From positions 57,522-121,521 of the forward strand of contig CAWBVG010000040.1 in NCBI GenBank assembly GCA_963792175.1: a DNA stretch of 64,000 nt. The letters run 5' to 3'. The notes beneath the pieces are model-generated. The model worked only from the letters and a program-made list of their open reading frames with translations, did not search any database and had not been told where the DNA came from. Both the position numbers and the translations under genes were made by a program. Below are positions 38,549-47,669 of this stretch, one piece after another (positions within the stretch are counted from its first letter, which is position 1; the number at the start of each line of letters is the position of its first letter). Source of the DNA: CAWBVG01 sp963792175. Its GTDB lineage: Bacteria > Acidobacteriota > Vicinamibacteria > Vicinamibacterales > CAVVIG01.

Positions 38549-39058
38549 CTAGCGAGCAGATTTGTCCGCGGACACCGTTGGTCCGCCGATCTGCTCGCGC
38601 GATTTCTGCAGCCACGCTCCGCCGACTTTGACCCACTTGTCACGAAACGTCGTGCTTTCGGTCAACATGCGCGACACACCCTGTCGGCCGTTTCGTCCCT
38701 CGGCATCAACGATGGTGCGGACAATGGTCATGTTGACAATGACGATGACGCCATCCGACACCACCGACAGCTTTTGAATCGACTGTCTCATCGAATCCGG
38801 AAGCGGCGCCGACAGCGCTTGAATCGCCCGCTCGCGCGCTTGCGGCCAGGTCTGCGTGTGGCCCGCGGGATCGACGAACACCCAGTCGGGCGTGTAGAGC
38901 ACGTCATGAAACATGTCGACGTCAGACGGCGTCACGAACTGGAGAGTGGCCTGACTGATTTCATCGTAGTCGCCCTGCAACTCCGCCTGGATGTCGAATG
39001 TATTGGTCGGGCCAGTCAGGACCAGCATCGCCAGCGTGAAAAGCAGTACCTCAGTCAT
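38549..39058 (-). CDS. Secreted SnoaL/DUF4440-like protein
   Basis: Protein of 169 residues with a short signal peptide (TEVLLFTLAMLVLTGPTNT). The mature part has the pattern of the NTF2-like SnoaL/DUF4440 fold: an N-terminal helix, FVTPSDVDMFHDVLYTPDWVF, then strands VVSDGVIVIVNMTIVR and FRDKWVKVGGAWLQKSREQ. These domains bind small ligands or act as steroid-isomerase-like enzymes; nothing here defines a ligand. It is the first gene of the operon leading to the diguanylate cyclase. The start at 39058 excludes a non-conserved upstream extension. Confidence 0.68.
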   Translation of the reverse strand: MTEVLLFTLAMLVLTGPTNTFDIQAELQGDYDEISQATLQFVTPSDVDMFHDVLYTPDWVFVDPAGHTQTWPQARERAIQALSAPLPDSMRQSIQKLSVVSDGVIVIVNMTIVRTIVDAEGRNGRQGVSRMLTESTTFRDKWVKVGGAWLQKSREQIGGPTVSADKSAR

Positions 39059-39444
39059 GAACCCCCGCTCTCCGGCGTGCGATGGCTGAGCGTCGCACGT
39101 GCCACAGCGCCGCAAAGTTCGTAAAGACTTTGAAAGCGTCGCGTGTCGTTGCGATGCGTTTCCCTTCGCGGCTTTGATTGACTGCGGATTGAGAGTGCAG
39201 GAGCAATGCCAGGGCTTACGTGGCGCGGGCGGCGGCTCCATGTCCCTCATCGAAGCGGATCCGTGAACGCGCTGTGGCGGTTTTGCAGATCACCCCGCCA
39301 AGCCGCCTCATCGTCCGACGACACGCGGCCGCCCGAGCGCCGACGGTGCTCTGTTTTTCGTGTGGCCTCGCGGTTGCACCGATGCGTTCGGCTGCGGATA
39401 GCTGAACGGACCTCTGATTTTCTCGGCTTGAAAGGTGAGGCGGT
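39059..39444. other. 386-nt gap without a recognised gene
   Basis: No reading frame here has coding-like sequence, and none of the short-period repeats is present. A possible promoter for the following lipoprotein gene is TTGCAC and TAGCT-like sequence about 60 nt before its start. The gap also contains the promoter region of the minus-strand SnoaL-like gene. Confidence 0.5.
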
Positions 39445-39860
39445 ATGAGGACGTGTTATTCCACTCGCGCTGTTGATGGCACTGGCGACGGTCGCCTGCG
39501 ACAATGGAAGTTCGACTCCGGTAGCAACGTCCCCGTCGGCGCTGACGACCGAGACGTTCAGCGGAACCGTCGCTGTCGGCAGCAGCGACTTCCACACGTT
39601 CACGGCGACGCAGGGCGGCACCGTGAGCGTCACGCTGAACGCCGCGGGCCCGCCGGCCACGATCTTCATGGGTGTGGGCATCGGCACTCCCAGCAGCTCA
39701 ACGTGCGCTCTGCTTTCGGGCGGGACGGCCGACACGCAGGCCGGGTACGACTTCTCAGCTCTCAGGCACGCTCGACGCGGGCACATACTGCGTGGAGGTT
39801 TTCGACGTCGGCAACGAAACGACTCCCGTCAATTACTCCGTCACGGTCGCCCATCCCTGA
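39445..39860 (+). CDS. Small lipoprotein, pre-peptidase-C-like beta domain (two frame breaks)
   Basis: Predicted lipoprotein. After an early frame break the signal peptide reads VIPLALLMALATVAC, giving a lipidated cysteine, then DNGSSTPV. The remaining 100 residues form a beta-sandwich-like pattern (TFSGTVAVGSSDFHTFTATQ, GGTVSVTLNA) and, after a second break near 39765, LSGTLDAGTYCVEVFDVGNE and VNYSVTVAHP. This resembles bacterial pre-peptidase C-terminal domains but stands alone. The ATG at 39445 is 4 nt after GTGAGG. Probably anchored in the outer membrane or periplasm. Confidence 0.6.
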
Positions 39861-39879
39861 CAGGGAGGGCGATCAGCCC

Positions 39880-40257
39880 TCACTTTTCGAACACATGAAT
39901 CGATTCGACAATCCTGTTCCCGCTGGATTCCGTGTATCGAACGGTGGCGTGGTCACCGGCGAGATTCTGGAGCTCCGACGCGTCCACCTTGTGCCAGCCT
40001 CGACGTATACGAGTGGTCGAAGCCACAGCGAACTGCACGGCCCCGGAAGAGGTCGAAAGCGACAACGTCCGACTGGCGGCATCGTACTTCTCGATGATGC
40101 CTCGCAAGCTCAGGGTTGTGGAGCTCTGCGCAAGGGATTGGGTTCCGGTGGTCGGCACGGCTCCGACGCCCTGTCCCGTCGCCAGGGCATGCTGAGCAAA
40201 CGCCCCCATGCTCGAAACCGCGACCGCAGACAGTAGGAGCATGGTGGGTTCGTTCAT
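39880..40257 (-). CDS. Small secreted hypothetical protein
   Basis: Protein of 125 residues with a signal peptide (TMLLLSAVAVSSMGAFAQ). The mature part TLSLRGIIEKYDAASRTL, LSTSSGAVQFAVASTTRIRR and ATVRYTESSGNRIVESIHV alternates strands like a small OB-like or SH3-like beta-barrel; function unknown. It converges with the lipoprotein gene (19-nt gap). Its ATG overlaps, on the opposite strand, an in-frame ATG of the histidine kinase gene, so one of the two starts is probably not the real one. Confidence 0.6.
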   Translation of the reverse strand: MNEPTMLLLSAVAVSSMGAFAQHALATGQGVGAVPTTGTQSLAQSSTTLSLRGIIEKYDAASRTLSLSTSSGAVQFAVASTTRIRRGWHKVDASELQNLAGDHATVRYTESSGNRIVESIHVFEK

Positions 40258-41911
40258 GACACTCAACAACCCATCAAGCGGCGTACCGACTGCGGGGGCT
40301 GCGCTGCAATCAGACAAAAGTTTGAGTGACAATGGGTTAGATGATGTCGAGCGCACGACATCAACAGAGTTGACTCTGCACATCCGCCCCACTGTGGCGA
40401 AATGGCTGGGCGATGCCTCGCTGGGCACGAGGCTGTCGATCTTCATCGCGCTGATCGTTGCGGTGGTCGTCACGAGCGTGGCGTACCTGGAGGTGCGCTC
40501 GTTCGAGCAGCACATCGAAACCGATCTGGAGGATTCAGCCAGGTTGGGCGCGCAATCGGCCGCGGAAGCCATCTCTCAGCGAGGGCTGCCACTCGACCCC
40601 CTGGACATTCGCGACACCCTGCACGACTTCGTCGCCGCCGATCCCGTGCTCGACGCGATTTCCGTCATCGAGGCCGAAAGCCCCGGTCGTCTGCGTGTGT
40701 TCACGAGCACGTCAACCGAGGAACGGGCCCAGGTGGTGGACCTCGCGGGACGAGCCATGGCCGCCAGGCGGCCGATCAGTGACCGCACCGGCACGACGAT
40801 CACCGTCGCCGTGCCGGTGGCGCGTCGCGAGAACTACGCCGTAGCCGTCACTGTTGGTTTGGAGAGTCTGCTTCAGACGCGCGCCCACGGGCTGCGCGTC
40901 GCGCTCGGTTTCGCTGTTCCTACCATCGTGCTCGTCACCGTCCTCGTGCACCTCACCGTCCGACAAGTGCTGGGCCAGCCCCTTCGTATGCTGCTGGGGA
41001 CCATGCATCAGACGAGGGAAGGGAACCTTCGGGCACGAGCGACGCTGATTCGGCGTGACGAACTCGGCACGATCGCGACCGGCTTGAACCAGATGCTCGA
41101 TCAGCTGGAGCAGTTCAACCGGTCGCTTCACGAGAGAATTGACGAGGCGACTCGCGACCTCTCGCTTCGCAACGCCCAGCTGGCGGCAAGCCAGGGCGAG
41201 CTGTTCGCGCTGCGGGAGTCGCTTGGGCATGCTGAACGCGTGGCGGCATTGGGTCAGGTTGCGGCCAACGTCGTCCATCAAGCGGGCACTCCGCTGAACC
41301 TGGTGTCTGGGTACATTCAAATGATCCGCGACGACCCAAGAACGGACGACAAGACCCGTTCGAGGCTGCGCACCGTCGACGAGCAGATTCAGCACGTCAC
41401 CCGCGTGCTGCGGACAATGCTTGACCACGCGCGGCAACCGTCTGAGGCGCAGATCGTGGACCTCGCGGACATCATCACGCGCGTGCGGGAAGTCGCCCAG
41501 CCTCGATTGGCGCGCCACAATATTCGGCTGTGCGTCTCGATCGCCGATGGCTTGCCGCCGGTCAGAGCGGATGCCACACAACTCGAGATGGCGCTGTTCA
41601 ACCTGGTCACGAACGCACTCGACGCGATGCCCGGCGGCGGCACGCTGTCGATTGCCGCGACCATACGTCCGGACGGGATCCGCCTCGAGGTCGCCGACAC
41701 CGGTACGGGGATTCCGGCGCAGGTCGTCGAACGCCTCTTCGATCCCTGGGTCACGACCAAAGCTGTTGGACATGGCAGCGGCCTCGGCCTCGCCATCGTA
41801 CGGGACGTCGTGCGAGCCCATGGCGGCTCGATTTCCGCGTCGAACCAGACGGTGGGGGCCCTGTTCGTCATCGACCTCCCTGCCGCCAGCGCAGAGAGGA
41901 GCGCATCCTAG
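40256..41911 (+). CDS. Sensor histidine kinase, NtrB-like with HAMP domain
   Basis: Membrane sensor kinase partner of the adjacent NtrC-type regulator. Two TM helices (LSIFIALIVAVVVTSVAYL and VALGFAVPTIVLVTVLVHLTV, about 130 residues apart) enclose a periplasmic sensor domain. A HAMP domain (GQPLRMLLGTMHQTREGNL) and coiled coil follow. The phosphoacceptor box is AANVVHQAGTPLNLV. The ATPase shows the N-box LFNLVTNALDAMP, DTGTGIP and GHGSGLGLAI. The start is uncertain; GTG 40395 (VAKWLGDASLGT) would avoid overlap with the opposite gene. The frame is intact to 41911, 2 nt before the regulator. Confidence 0.88.
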   Translation: MTLNNPSSGVPTAGAALQSDKSLSDNGLDDVERTTSTELTLHIRPTVAKWLGDASLGTRLSIFIALIVAVVVTSVAYLEVRSFEQHIETDLEDSARLGAQSAAEAISQRGLPLDPLDIRDTLHDFVAADPVLDAISVIEAESPGRLRVFTSTSTEERAQVVDLAGRAMAARRPISDRTGTTITVAVPVARRENYAVAVTVGLESLLQTRAHGLRVALGFAVPTIVLVTVLVHLTVRQVLGQPLRMLLGTMHQTREGNLRARATLIRRDELGTIATGLNQMLDQLEQFNRSLHERIDEATRDLSLRNAQLAASQGELFALRESLGHAERVAALGQVAANVVHQAGTPLNLVSGYIQMIRDDPRTDDKTRSRLRTVDEQIQHVTRVLRTMLDHARQPSEAQIVDLADIITRVREVAQPRLARHNIRLCVSIADGLPPVRADATQLEMALFNLVTNALDAMPGGGTLSIAATIRPDGIRLEVADTGTGIPAQVVERLFDPWVTTKAVGHGSGLGLAIVRDVVRAHGGSISASNQTVGALFVIDLPAASAERSAS

Positions 41912-41913
41912 CC

Positions 41914-43255
41914 GTGCCTCGCATCCTTGTGGTCGATGACGACGCGGACACCTGTACCTTCCTGGAGGAGCTGCTCGAAGCGCCGGACCGTGAGTTCGTG
42001 TCAGCACAGGACCCAGACACCGCGCTGATGAAGATGCGCACCAACACGTTCGACCTGCTGATCTCGGACATCAATCTGAACGCCCCACACTCGGGACTCG
42101 ATCTGTTGCGCCGATTCAGGGCAGATCAAGGCGCGCCCGTTCTGTTGATCAGCGGATTTGGCACGCTTGAAACTGCCATCGAAGCGGTGCGCGCGGGCGC
42201 ATTCGACTACATCAGCAAGCCGTTCGTCATCGCCGATGTGAAGCGAATGGTTGAACGCGCGCTCGCACAAGGGACGCATCAGGCCGAGCCCGCCGAGACG
42301 CCGGCTGGTCCCGTGGGTAGCCTCATCGGCCGCACCGCGCCAATGTTGGAGGTGTACAAACAGGTCGCGCACGCCGCAGATTCGGCTGCCCCCGTCCTCA
42401 TCGTCGGGGAAAGCGGGTCGGGAAAGGAGCTCGTCGCCCGGGCGATCCACAGTCACAGCCAGCGCGCACGGGAACCCTTCGTCGCCATCAATTGCGGGGC
42501 GATACCCGATACGCTGCTCGAGTCTGAGTTATTCGGACACCAGCGCGGTTCGTTCACGGGTGCCGTGGCGGACCACAAAGGTGTATTCGAGCAGGCCGGA
42601 GCGGGCACGGTGCTGCTCGACGAGATTGGTGACACAACGGCCGCGTTGCAGGTGCGACTGCTCCGGGTCCTGGAGGAGGGTGAGGTTCGGCCCGTCGGGG
42701 CCAGCCGCGCACATCGCGTCATGTCCCGCGTGATCGCTGCCACGAACATGCCGCTCGAACAGGCGGTCGCCGAGGGGCGCTTTCGGCAGGACCTGTACCT
42801 ACCGGCTGAGCGTGATCGTCATTCGCGTGCCACCGCTGCGCGAACGTCGGGCGGATATCCCGCTGCTGATTGGCAGCTTCCTCGATGACGCATGCAAACG
42901 CGCGGGGCAGAAGAAGGTCCTGTCGACGGAGGCGGTCGATGCCCTCCTGCGCCATCCGTGGCCGGGCAACGTGCGGGAGCTCAGAAACACGATCGAGCGC
43001 CTGGTCGTCTCGAGCCGAGGCGCGTTGATCGAGGCCTTCGATTTCAATGACACGACGGCCGCCGCCGCCCGTCCCGCGCCTGAGAATCAGCCGTTTTCCG
43101 GTCTGCCGACACTCGACGACCTCGAGCGTCGCTACCTCGTGTACGTGCTTGACGCTGCCAAGGGGAATCGAACACGCGCCGCGGAAATCCTGGGCGTCGA
43201 CCGCCGCACCTTGTATCGGATGGCCGAACGCTTTGGCATCGCGTTGAAAGAATAG
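41914..43255 (+). CDS. NtrC-family sigma54-type response regulator (one frame break)
   Basis: Receiver, AAA+ and Fis-type HTH domains in order. The receiver has ILVVDDDAD and phospho-Asp in LLISDINLN. The AAA+ domain has Walker A GESGSGKE, Walker B GTVLLDEIGD, and the sigma54-contact loop GSFTGA in place of canonical GAFTGA. The HTH reads NRTRAAEILGVDRRTLYRM. A one-base insertion near 42800 breaks the frame within DLYYRLSVIVIRVPPLRER. GTG start at 41914, 2 nt after the kinase stop. Probably activates sigma54 promoters, but no clear -24/-12 site was found in the window. Confidence 0.9.
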
Positions 43256-43278
43256 TGACGACGGGCTGTCCCGCCCTC

Positions 43279-44202
43279 TCAGTTCCGCTCGGCGCGCCAC
43301 TCTTCGAGCAGGCGCGCGGCGTTGCCCGCCACCGAATGCAGGCTCGGCGTCCATCCCAGCGCTCGCGCCCGCGGGCTGCGGACCACTTGATCGAGCATCA
43401 GCGCATCGGCATACGTGCCCATCTTGTGGCGGGCTTCGTCGATCGGCACGTGGCGCACGTCGGGCCGCACCGCCAGGTGGGGCTCGATCGCCGACACGAT
43501 GTCGTTGACGCGCTCGTCGCCTTCGTCGTTCGCGTGATAGACGCCCGCGGCATCCTCGCGCGCCACCAGCCGGGCATACAGATCCGCAAGGTCACGGTCG
43601 TACACCAGCGGCCAATGATTGTTGCCGTCGCCGACCACGCGCACCAGCCCGTTGCTGGCCGATTTGAACAGATCGCCGACGATGCCGCTGCCGCGGCCGT
43701 AGACGACCCCAGGCCGGACAATCACCGTCCGCAGCGCATCTGAATTGGCGTCCGCGATCAACTGCTCGTGGCGGGGCCGCCACGACACGTGCTCGACGGG
43801 ATTGATCGGCGTCTCTTCGGTCGCCGGATTGGGCGTCGAACCCAGCACCCAGACGCCGGAGGTGTAGATCACGAACCGTCGCGCCGGCGCGCTCGATCCG
43901 GCCGTGCGGGGACGCCGCGCCGCCTCCAGAATCGTATCGACGACGAGGCGATCGATGGTTGCTGTCCGTTCGGGGCGCGCATCGAAGGCGGCGTGAATGT
44001 AGCCGTCCTGCGCGGCAGCAGCCGCTCGATACGATTCCGGATCCGCCAGATCGCCGATCACCGGATGTCCGCCGCGCTTCGTGACGCGGCGCGCTTTCTC
44101 CGTGTTGCGTACGAGCGCGGTGACGTCGTGTCCGCCGCGCACGAGCGCGTCGAGCACGGCGGCGCCGATGTAACCGGTCGCGCCCGTGAGGAAGATCCGC
44201 AT
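43279..44202 (-). CDS. NAD-dependent epimerase/dehydratase family protein
   Basis: Extended-type SDR of 307 residues. MRIFLTGATGYIGAAVLDALV is the nucleotide-binding start, and VIGDLADPESY follows. The usual YxxxK is not obvious: the region after VIYTSGVWVLG reads SWRPRHEQLIADA, so it may be atypical and perhaps a nucleotide-sugar or flavonoid-reductase-like relative with altered catalysis. IVRPGVVYGRGSG is well conserved. The frame is intact. It is divergent from the acyl ligase fusion across a 25-nt gap containing two overlapping -10 boxes. Confidence 0.82.
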   Translation of the reverse strand: MRIFLTGATGYIGAAVLDALVRGGHDVTALVRNTEKARRVTKRGGHPVIGDLADPESYRAAAAAQDGYIHAAFDARPERTATIDRLVVDTILEAARRPRTAGSSAPARRFVIYTSGVWVLGSTPNPATEETPINPVEHVSWRPRHEQLIADANSDALRTVIVRPGVVYGRGSGIVGDLFKSASNGLVRVVGDGNNHWPLVYDRDLADLYARLVAREDAAGVYHANDEGDERVNDIVSAIEPHLAVRPDVRHVPIDEARHKMGTYADALMLDQVVRSPRARALGWTPSLHSVAGNAARLLEEWRAERN

Positions 44203-44210
44203 CGCGGCCG

Positions 44211-44219
44211 TATATCATA
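44211..44219. promoter_or_regulatory. Overlapping divergent -10 boxes (epimerase / acyl ligase)
   Basis: In TATATCATA, the plus strand offers TATCAT (44213-44218) 9 nt before the GTG at 44228, and the minus strand TATGAT (44219-44214) 11 nt before the ATG at 44202. Both genes would have very short or no leaders. Confidence 0.45.
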
Positions 44220-44227
44220 GTTCACTC

Positions 44228-46770
44228 GTGGTCCGCGGGACGCTGATTGACTTTTTCGCCGATCTCGCTGAAGCGCGAGGCGACTTCCTCGTCTACGACG
44301 ACGGGTTCAGGAGCCGGCGCTACACCTACGCGGAGGTCGCGCGCGCCGCACGGGCGTTCGCGTCGCGACTCCACGCGCTCGGACTGCGCAAGGGCGACAA
44401 GGTCGTCTTCTGGAGCGAGAACCGGCCCGAATGGGTGATCGCGTTCTGGGGGTGTCTGCTCCGCGGCGTGATCGTCGTGCCGATCGACTACCGCGCGTCG
44501 CCGGTGTTTCTCGCGCGCGTCAGCCGCATCGTCGCGGCGAAGCTGGTGCTGGTTGGACAGGACATCCGCCCTTCGACGTGGCTCAGGGCAGGCCCCCAAT
44601 CGACGGCGGGATCGACGCGCCGGTCTGGAAGCTGCACGATCTCGACTGGAGCGGCGACGGCCTGTCGCCGGACGTCGCGCCCGACGAAACGATCGCGCGC
44701 GACGACATCGCCGAAATCATCTTCACGTCAGGCGCCACCGCGGAGCCCAAAGGCGTCGTCATCACCCACCGCAACGTCCTGGCGAACATCGTGCCGGTCG
44801 AACGGGAGATCCTGAAGTACCGGAAGTGGGGGAAGCCCTTCTTTCCGTTGCGGTTCCTGAATCTTCTGCCGCTCAGCCACATGTTCGGGCAGGCGATGGC
44901 GACCTTCATTCCGCCGACGCTGCCGGGTGTGGTCGTGTTCATGCGCGGCTACAACCCGGTGGACATCGTCTCGCAAATCAAGTCGCGGCGGATTTCCGTG
45001 GTGGTGTCGGTGCCGAAGATTCTCGACGTGCTGCGCGAACAGACCGCGCGTCATCTCGCCACGTCGATCGACGACAACGACCGGTTCGTCGCCGGCACAC
45101 GTCATTGGCTGATGCGATGGTGGCAGTACCGTCACGTGCATCGGATGTTCGGGTGGAAGTTCTGGGCGTTCGTGGTCGGCGCCGCACCGCTCGAGACCGA
45201 GCTCGAATCATTCTGGGGCGAGCTTGGTTACGTCGTCATTCAGGGCTACGGCCTCACTGAGACCGCGCCGATCGTCACGCTCAATCATCCGTTCGGCACG
45301 AAAAAGGGATCGGTCGGCAAGGCGATTGCCGGCGTCGAGATGAAGATCGCGGCCGACGGCGAGATCCTCGTGCGCGGCGAGAACGTCACGACCGGCTACT
45401 TCAACGCGGACGAGGACACCGCACGAGCGTTCGAAGACGGCTGGTTTCACACCGGCGACGTCGGCGAACTGGCGGAAAACGGCCAGCTCTACATCCGCGG
45501 CCGCAAGAAGGAAATGATCGTGACGCCCGAAGGGATGAACGTCTTCCCGGAGGATGTCGAACGTGTTCTCAACCGCCTCGCCGGCGTGCGCGACTCGGCC
45601 GTCGTCGGCGTGCCGATCGGATCGGAAGAGCGCGTGCACGCGGTGCTGGTGCTCGATCCGGGGGCGGATGCCGATGCCGTCGTTCGGGAAGCGAACAGTC
45701 TGCTGAGCGATCACCAGAAGATTCGACGTGCGCTGGTGTGGCCGGATCCGGAACTGCCGCGGACCGAGGGCACGCGCAAGCTGAAACGGGCTGCCATTCG
45801 TGAATGGGCGCGAACCGGCGCCCCGGCGGCGTCAGTCGCGGCGCCGGCGGGCGACGCGCTTGCGGCGCTCGTCGCCAAGTACGCCGGCCGCGCGGATCTC
45901 ACGCCGCAGACCACGCTCGAGGAGCTCGGGTTGAGCTCGCTCGAACGCGTCGAGCTGATGGTGGCGCTCGAGGACGCGTTCGAGACGCGCATCGACGAAG
46001 GGGCGTTTTCCGAAGCGCGCGACGTCGCCCAGCTGCGGCAGCTCGTGGAACGGGCGGAGACACGCGATGTCCTTCCCGCCGAACCGGTCGAATTCCCGAC
46101 GTGGACGCGGTCGTGGCTTGCGCGATTCGTCCGGCGCGTGAACCTGCCGCTGTGGATTCTGCCGCTGGCGCGGGCGTTCGCGTGGCTGCGCATCGAAGGC
46201 CGGGAACACCTGCTGGGACTCGACGGGCCAGTGATTTTCGCCTCCAACCATCAGAGCTTCATGGACGGCCCGGTGATCATGGCGGCGCTCCCGGCGAAAT
46301 GGCGGTACACCGTCGCGCCGGCGATGGCGAAGGAAATGTTCGCGGCGCATTTCTTTCCCGCGAAACACGGGCGCGCCGCCTGGTTCACCAACAGCCTCAA
46401 CTACTACCTGGCGTCGCTGTTCTTCAACGCGTTTCCCCTTCCGCAGCGCGAGGCCGGCGCGCGGCAAACGCTGCGGTACATCGGCGAGCTGCTGGGCGAA
46501 GGCACGTCGGTGATGATCTTTCCGGAAGGACACCGTTCCGAGAGCGGCGTCATCGACACGTTCCGCCCCGGCATCGGCATGATTGCGTCGCGTCTGAACG
46601 CCACCGTCGTGCCCGTCCGGATCGATGGCTTGCAGGACGTGCTCCGCGTCGGTTGGCGGATGGCGCGGCCGGGCCGTGTCCGGGTGGCGTTCGGCGAGCC
46701 GCTGCGGTTGGCGGGCGAGGACTACGAGGCGCTCGCGAAAACCGTCGAGGCCGCCGTCCGCGCGCTGTAG
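44228..46770 (+). CDS. Fused acyl-AMP ligase, acyl carrier domain and PlsC-type acyltransferase (frame broken by a 23-bp element)
   Basis: Three activities in one chain of about 840 residues: fatty acid activation, loading on an attached carrier, and transfer to a lipid acceptor. The ligase shows IIFTSGATAEPKGVVITH, GYGLTETAPIV and TGDVGELAENGQLYIRGRKK (split). The carrier domain has the phosphopantetheine serine in LGLSSLERVEL, near residue 570. The acyltransferase has NHQSFMDGP and IFPEGHRS. The frame breaks exactly at a 23-bp repeat (44569-44591). Removing it joins VGQDIR to PPIDGGIDAPVW. GTG start. Confidence 0.88.
44569..44591. repeat. 23-bp palindromic element inside the acyl ligase gene
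   Basis: The sequence CCCTTCGACG-TGGCTCAGGGCAG is 22/23 identical to the reverse complement of 48070-48092. Its ends (CCCTTCGAC and GCTCAGGG) are imperfectly complementary, as in REP-type elements. Confidence 0.75.
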
Positions 46771-46923
46771 GGGTGCCCGGCACTGTATCCCGGCCCCGAT
46801 CCCGGCCCGATCCCGGCTCCGGATCAGTCCGGCACCGCCAGGCGATCCCATCCCGGCCGACCCGCTCAGAGGCGGTTAAACCCCGCGACGGCGACGGCGG
46901 TCTATCACTGACAGGAGGTGGAC

Positions 46924-47289
46924 ATGACTCACTTGTCCCGCCGAAGCGCCACGCGTATCGCGAGCGCGAAGGCGGAACGATTCCTGCGCAGTGCTTCAGC
47001 CGTGCTGCTCCTGTCGGCGACGCTCGCCGCGACGCCCGCGTGTGCGGCGCCGCGCAGCCGTGTGTACCTGCGCGTCGGGCCGCCCGCGCCGATTGTGGAA
47101 ACGCGCGTCGTCGCACCGGGGCCGGGCTACGTGTGGATCCCGGGCTATCACCGCTGGAGCGGATCAGCCTACCTGTGGGTGCCCGGCCGCTGGGATCGTC
47201 CGCCACGCGCACGCGCGGTCTGGGTGCCGGGACGGTGGGTACACGCGGGCCGACGGGGTTGGTATTTCGCGGAGGGCCATTGGAGATAA
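46924..47289 (+). CDS. Secreted YXWGXW/WxPGxW repeat protein
   Basis: Small exported protein of 121 residues. A signal peptide (ASAVLLLSATLAATPACA) precedes aromatic-proline repeats: GYVWIPGYHRW, YLWVPGRWDRP, AVWVPGRWVHAG and GWYFAEGHW. Such repeats occur in many small envelope proteins; the role is unknown, and a cell-surface or outer-membrane location is likely. The ribosome binding site AGGAGG lies 5 nt before the ATG at 46924, one of the clearest in the window. The 150 nt before it carry GATCCCGGC-type direct repeats but no gene. Confidence 0.72.
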   Translation: MTHLSRRSATRIASAKAERFLRSASAVLLLSATLAATPACAAPRSRVYLRVGPPAPIVETRVVAPGPGYVWIPGYHRWSGSAYLWVPGRWDRPPRARAVWVPGRWVHAGRRGWYFAEGHWR

Positions 47290-47292
47290 AGA

Positions 47293-47389
47293 CAGAAATT
47301 GGCGAGTTGGTGAATTGGTAGAGTTGGTGAACTGGTGAATTGAGAGCTAATCACCAATTCTCCAATTCACCCATTCACCAATTGTGGGC
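47293..47389. repeat. Short-period inverted repeat, AATTGG class (second copy)
   Basis: TTGGTGAATTGGTAGAG words are followed by complementary CACCAATTCTCCAATTCACC words. Its right edge overlaps the -35 box of infA. Confidence 0.85.
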
Positions 47390-47409
47390 GTTCTCAACTG
47401 TGGCATAAT
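47382..47409 (+). promoter_or_regulatory. Sigma70-like promoter of infA
   Basis: TTGTGG (47382-47387) and CATAAT (47404-47409) are separated by 16 nt. The start codon lies 29 nt after the -10 box, with AAAGGA as ribosome binding site, so this is a conventional leader. Confidence 0.5.
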
Positions 47410-47438
47410 GTTTGTTTGATAGAAAGGACCGCTAGCAG

Positions 47439-47657
47439 TTGAGCAAGGATGATCTGATTGACATGCAGGGCACGGTCGTGGCCGTTCACAGTGGCGGGTT
47501 GTACCGCGTGCAATGTGACGCCGGGCACGAAGTGCTGGCCCAGCTCAGCGGCCGGATGCGCCGCTTCCGTATCAAGGTCGTTCCAGGGGATCGCGTGACC
47601 GTCGGCGTCTCGCCGTACGATCCGGTCAGGGGGATCATCACCTTCCGTGCACGCTAG
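47439..47657 (+). CDS. infA: Translation initiation factor IF-1
   Basis: Essential 72-residue OB-fold protein that binds the ribosomal A site during initiation. The sequence DLIDMQGTVVAVHSGGLYRV, the RMRRFRIKVVPGDRVTV core and the end PVRGIITFRAR are typical, and the frame is intact. It starts with TTG, preceded by AAAGGA. A DEAD-box helicase gene follows after 12 nt, so the two are probably one transcript for translation and RNA handling. Confidence 0.95.
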   Translation: MSKDDLIDMQGTVVAVHSGGLYRVQCDAGHEVLAQLSGRMRRFRIKVVPGDRVTVGVSPYDPVRGIITFRAR

Positions 47658-47669
47658 CCAGAATCAAGT

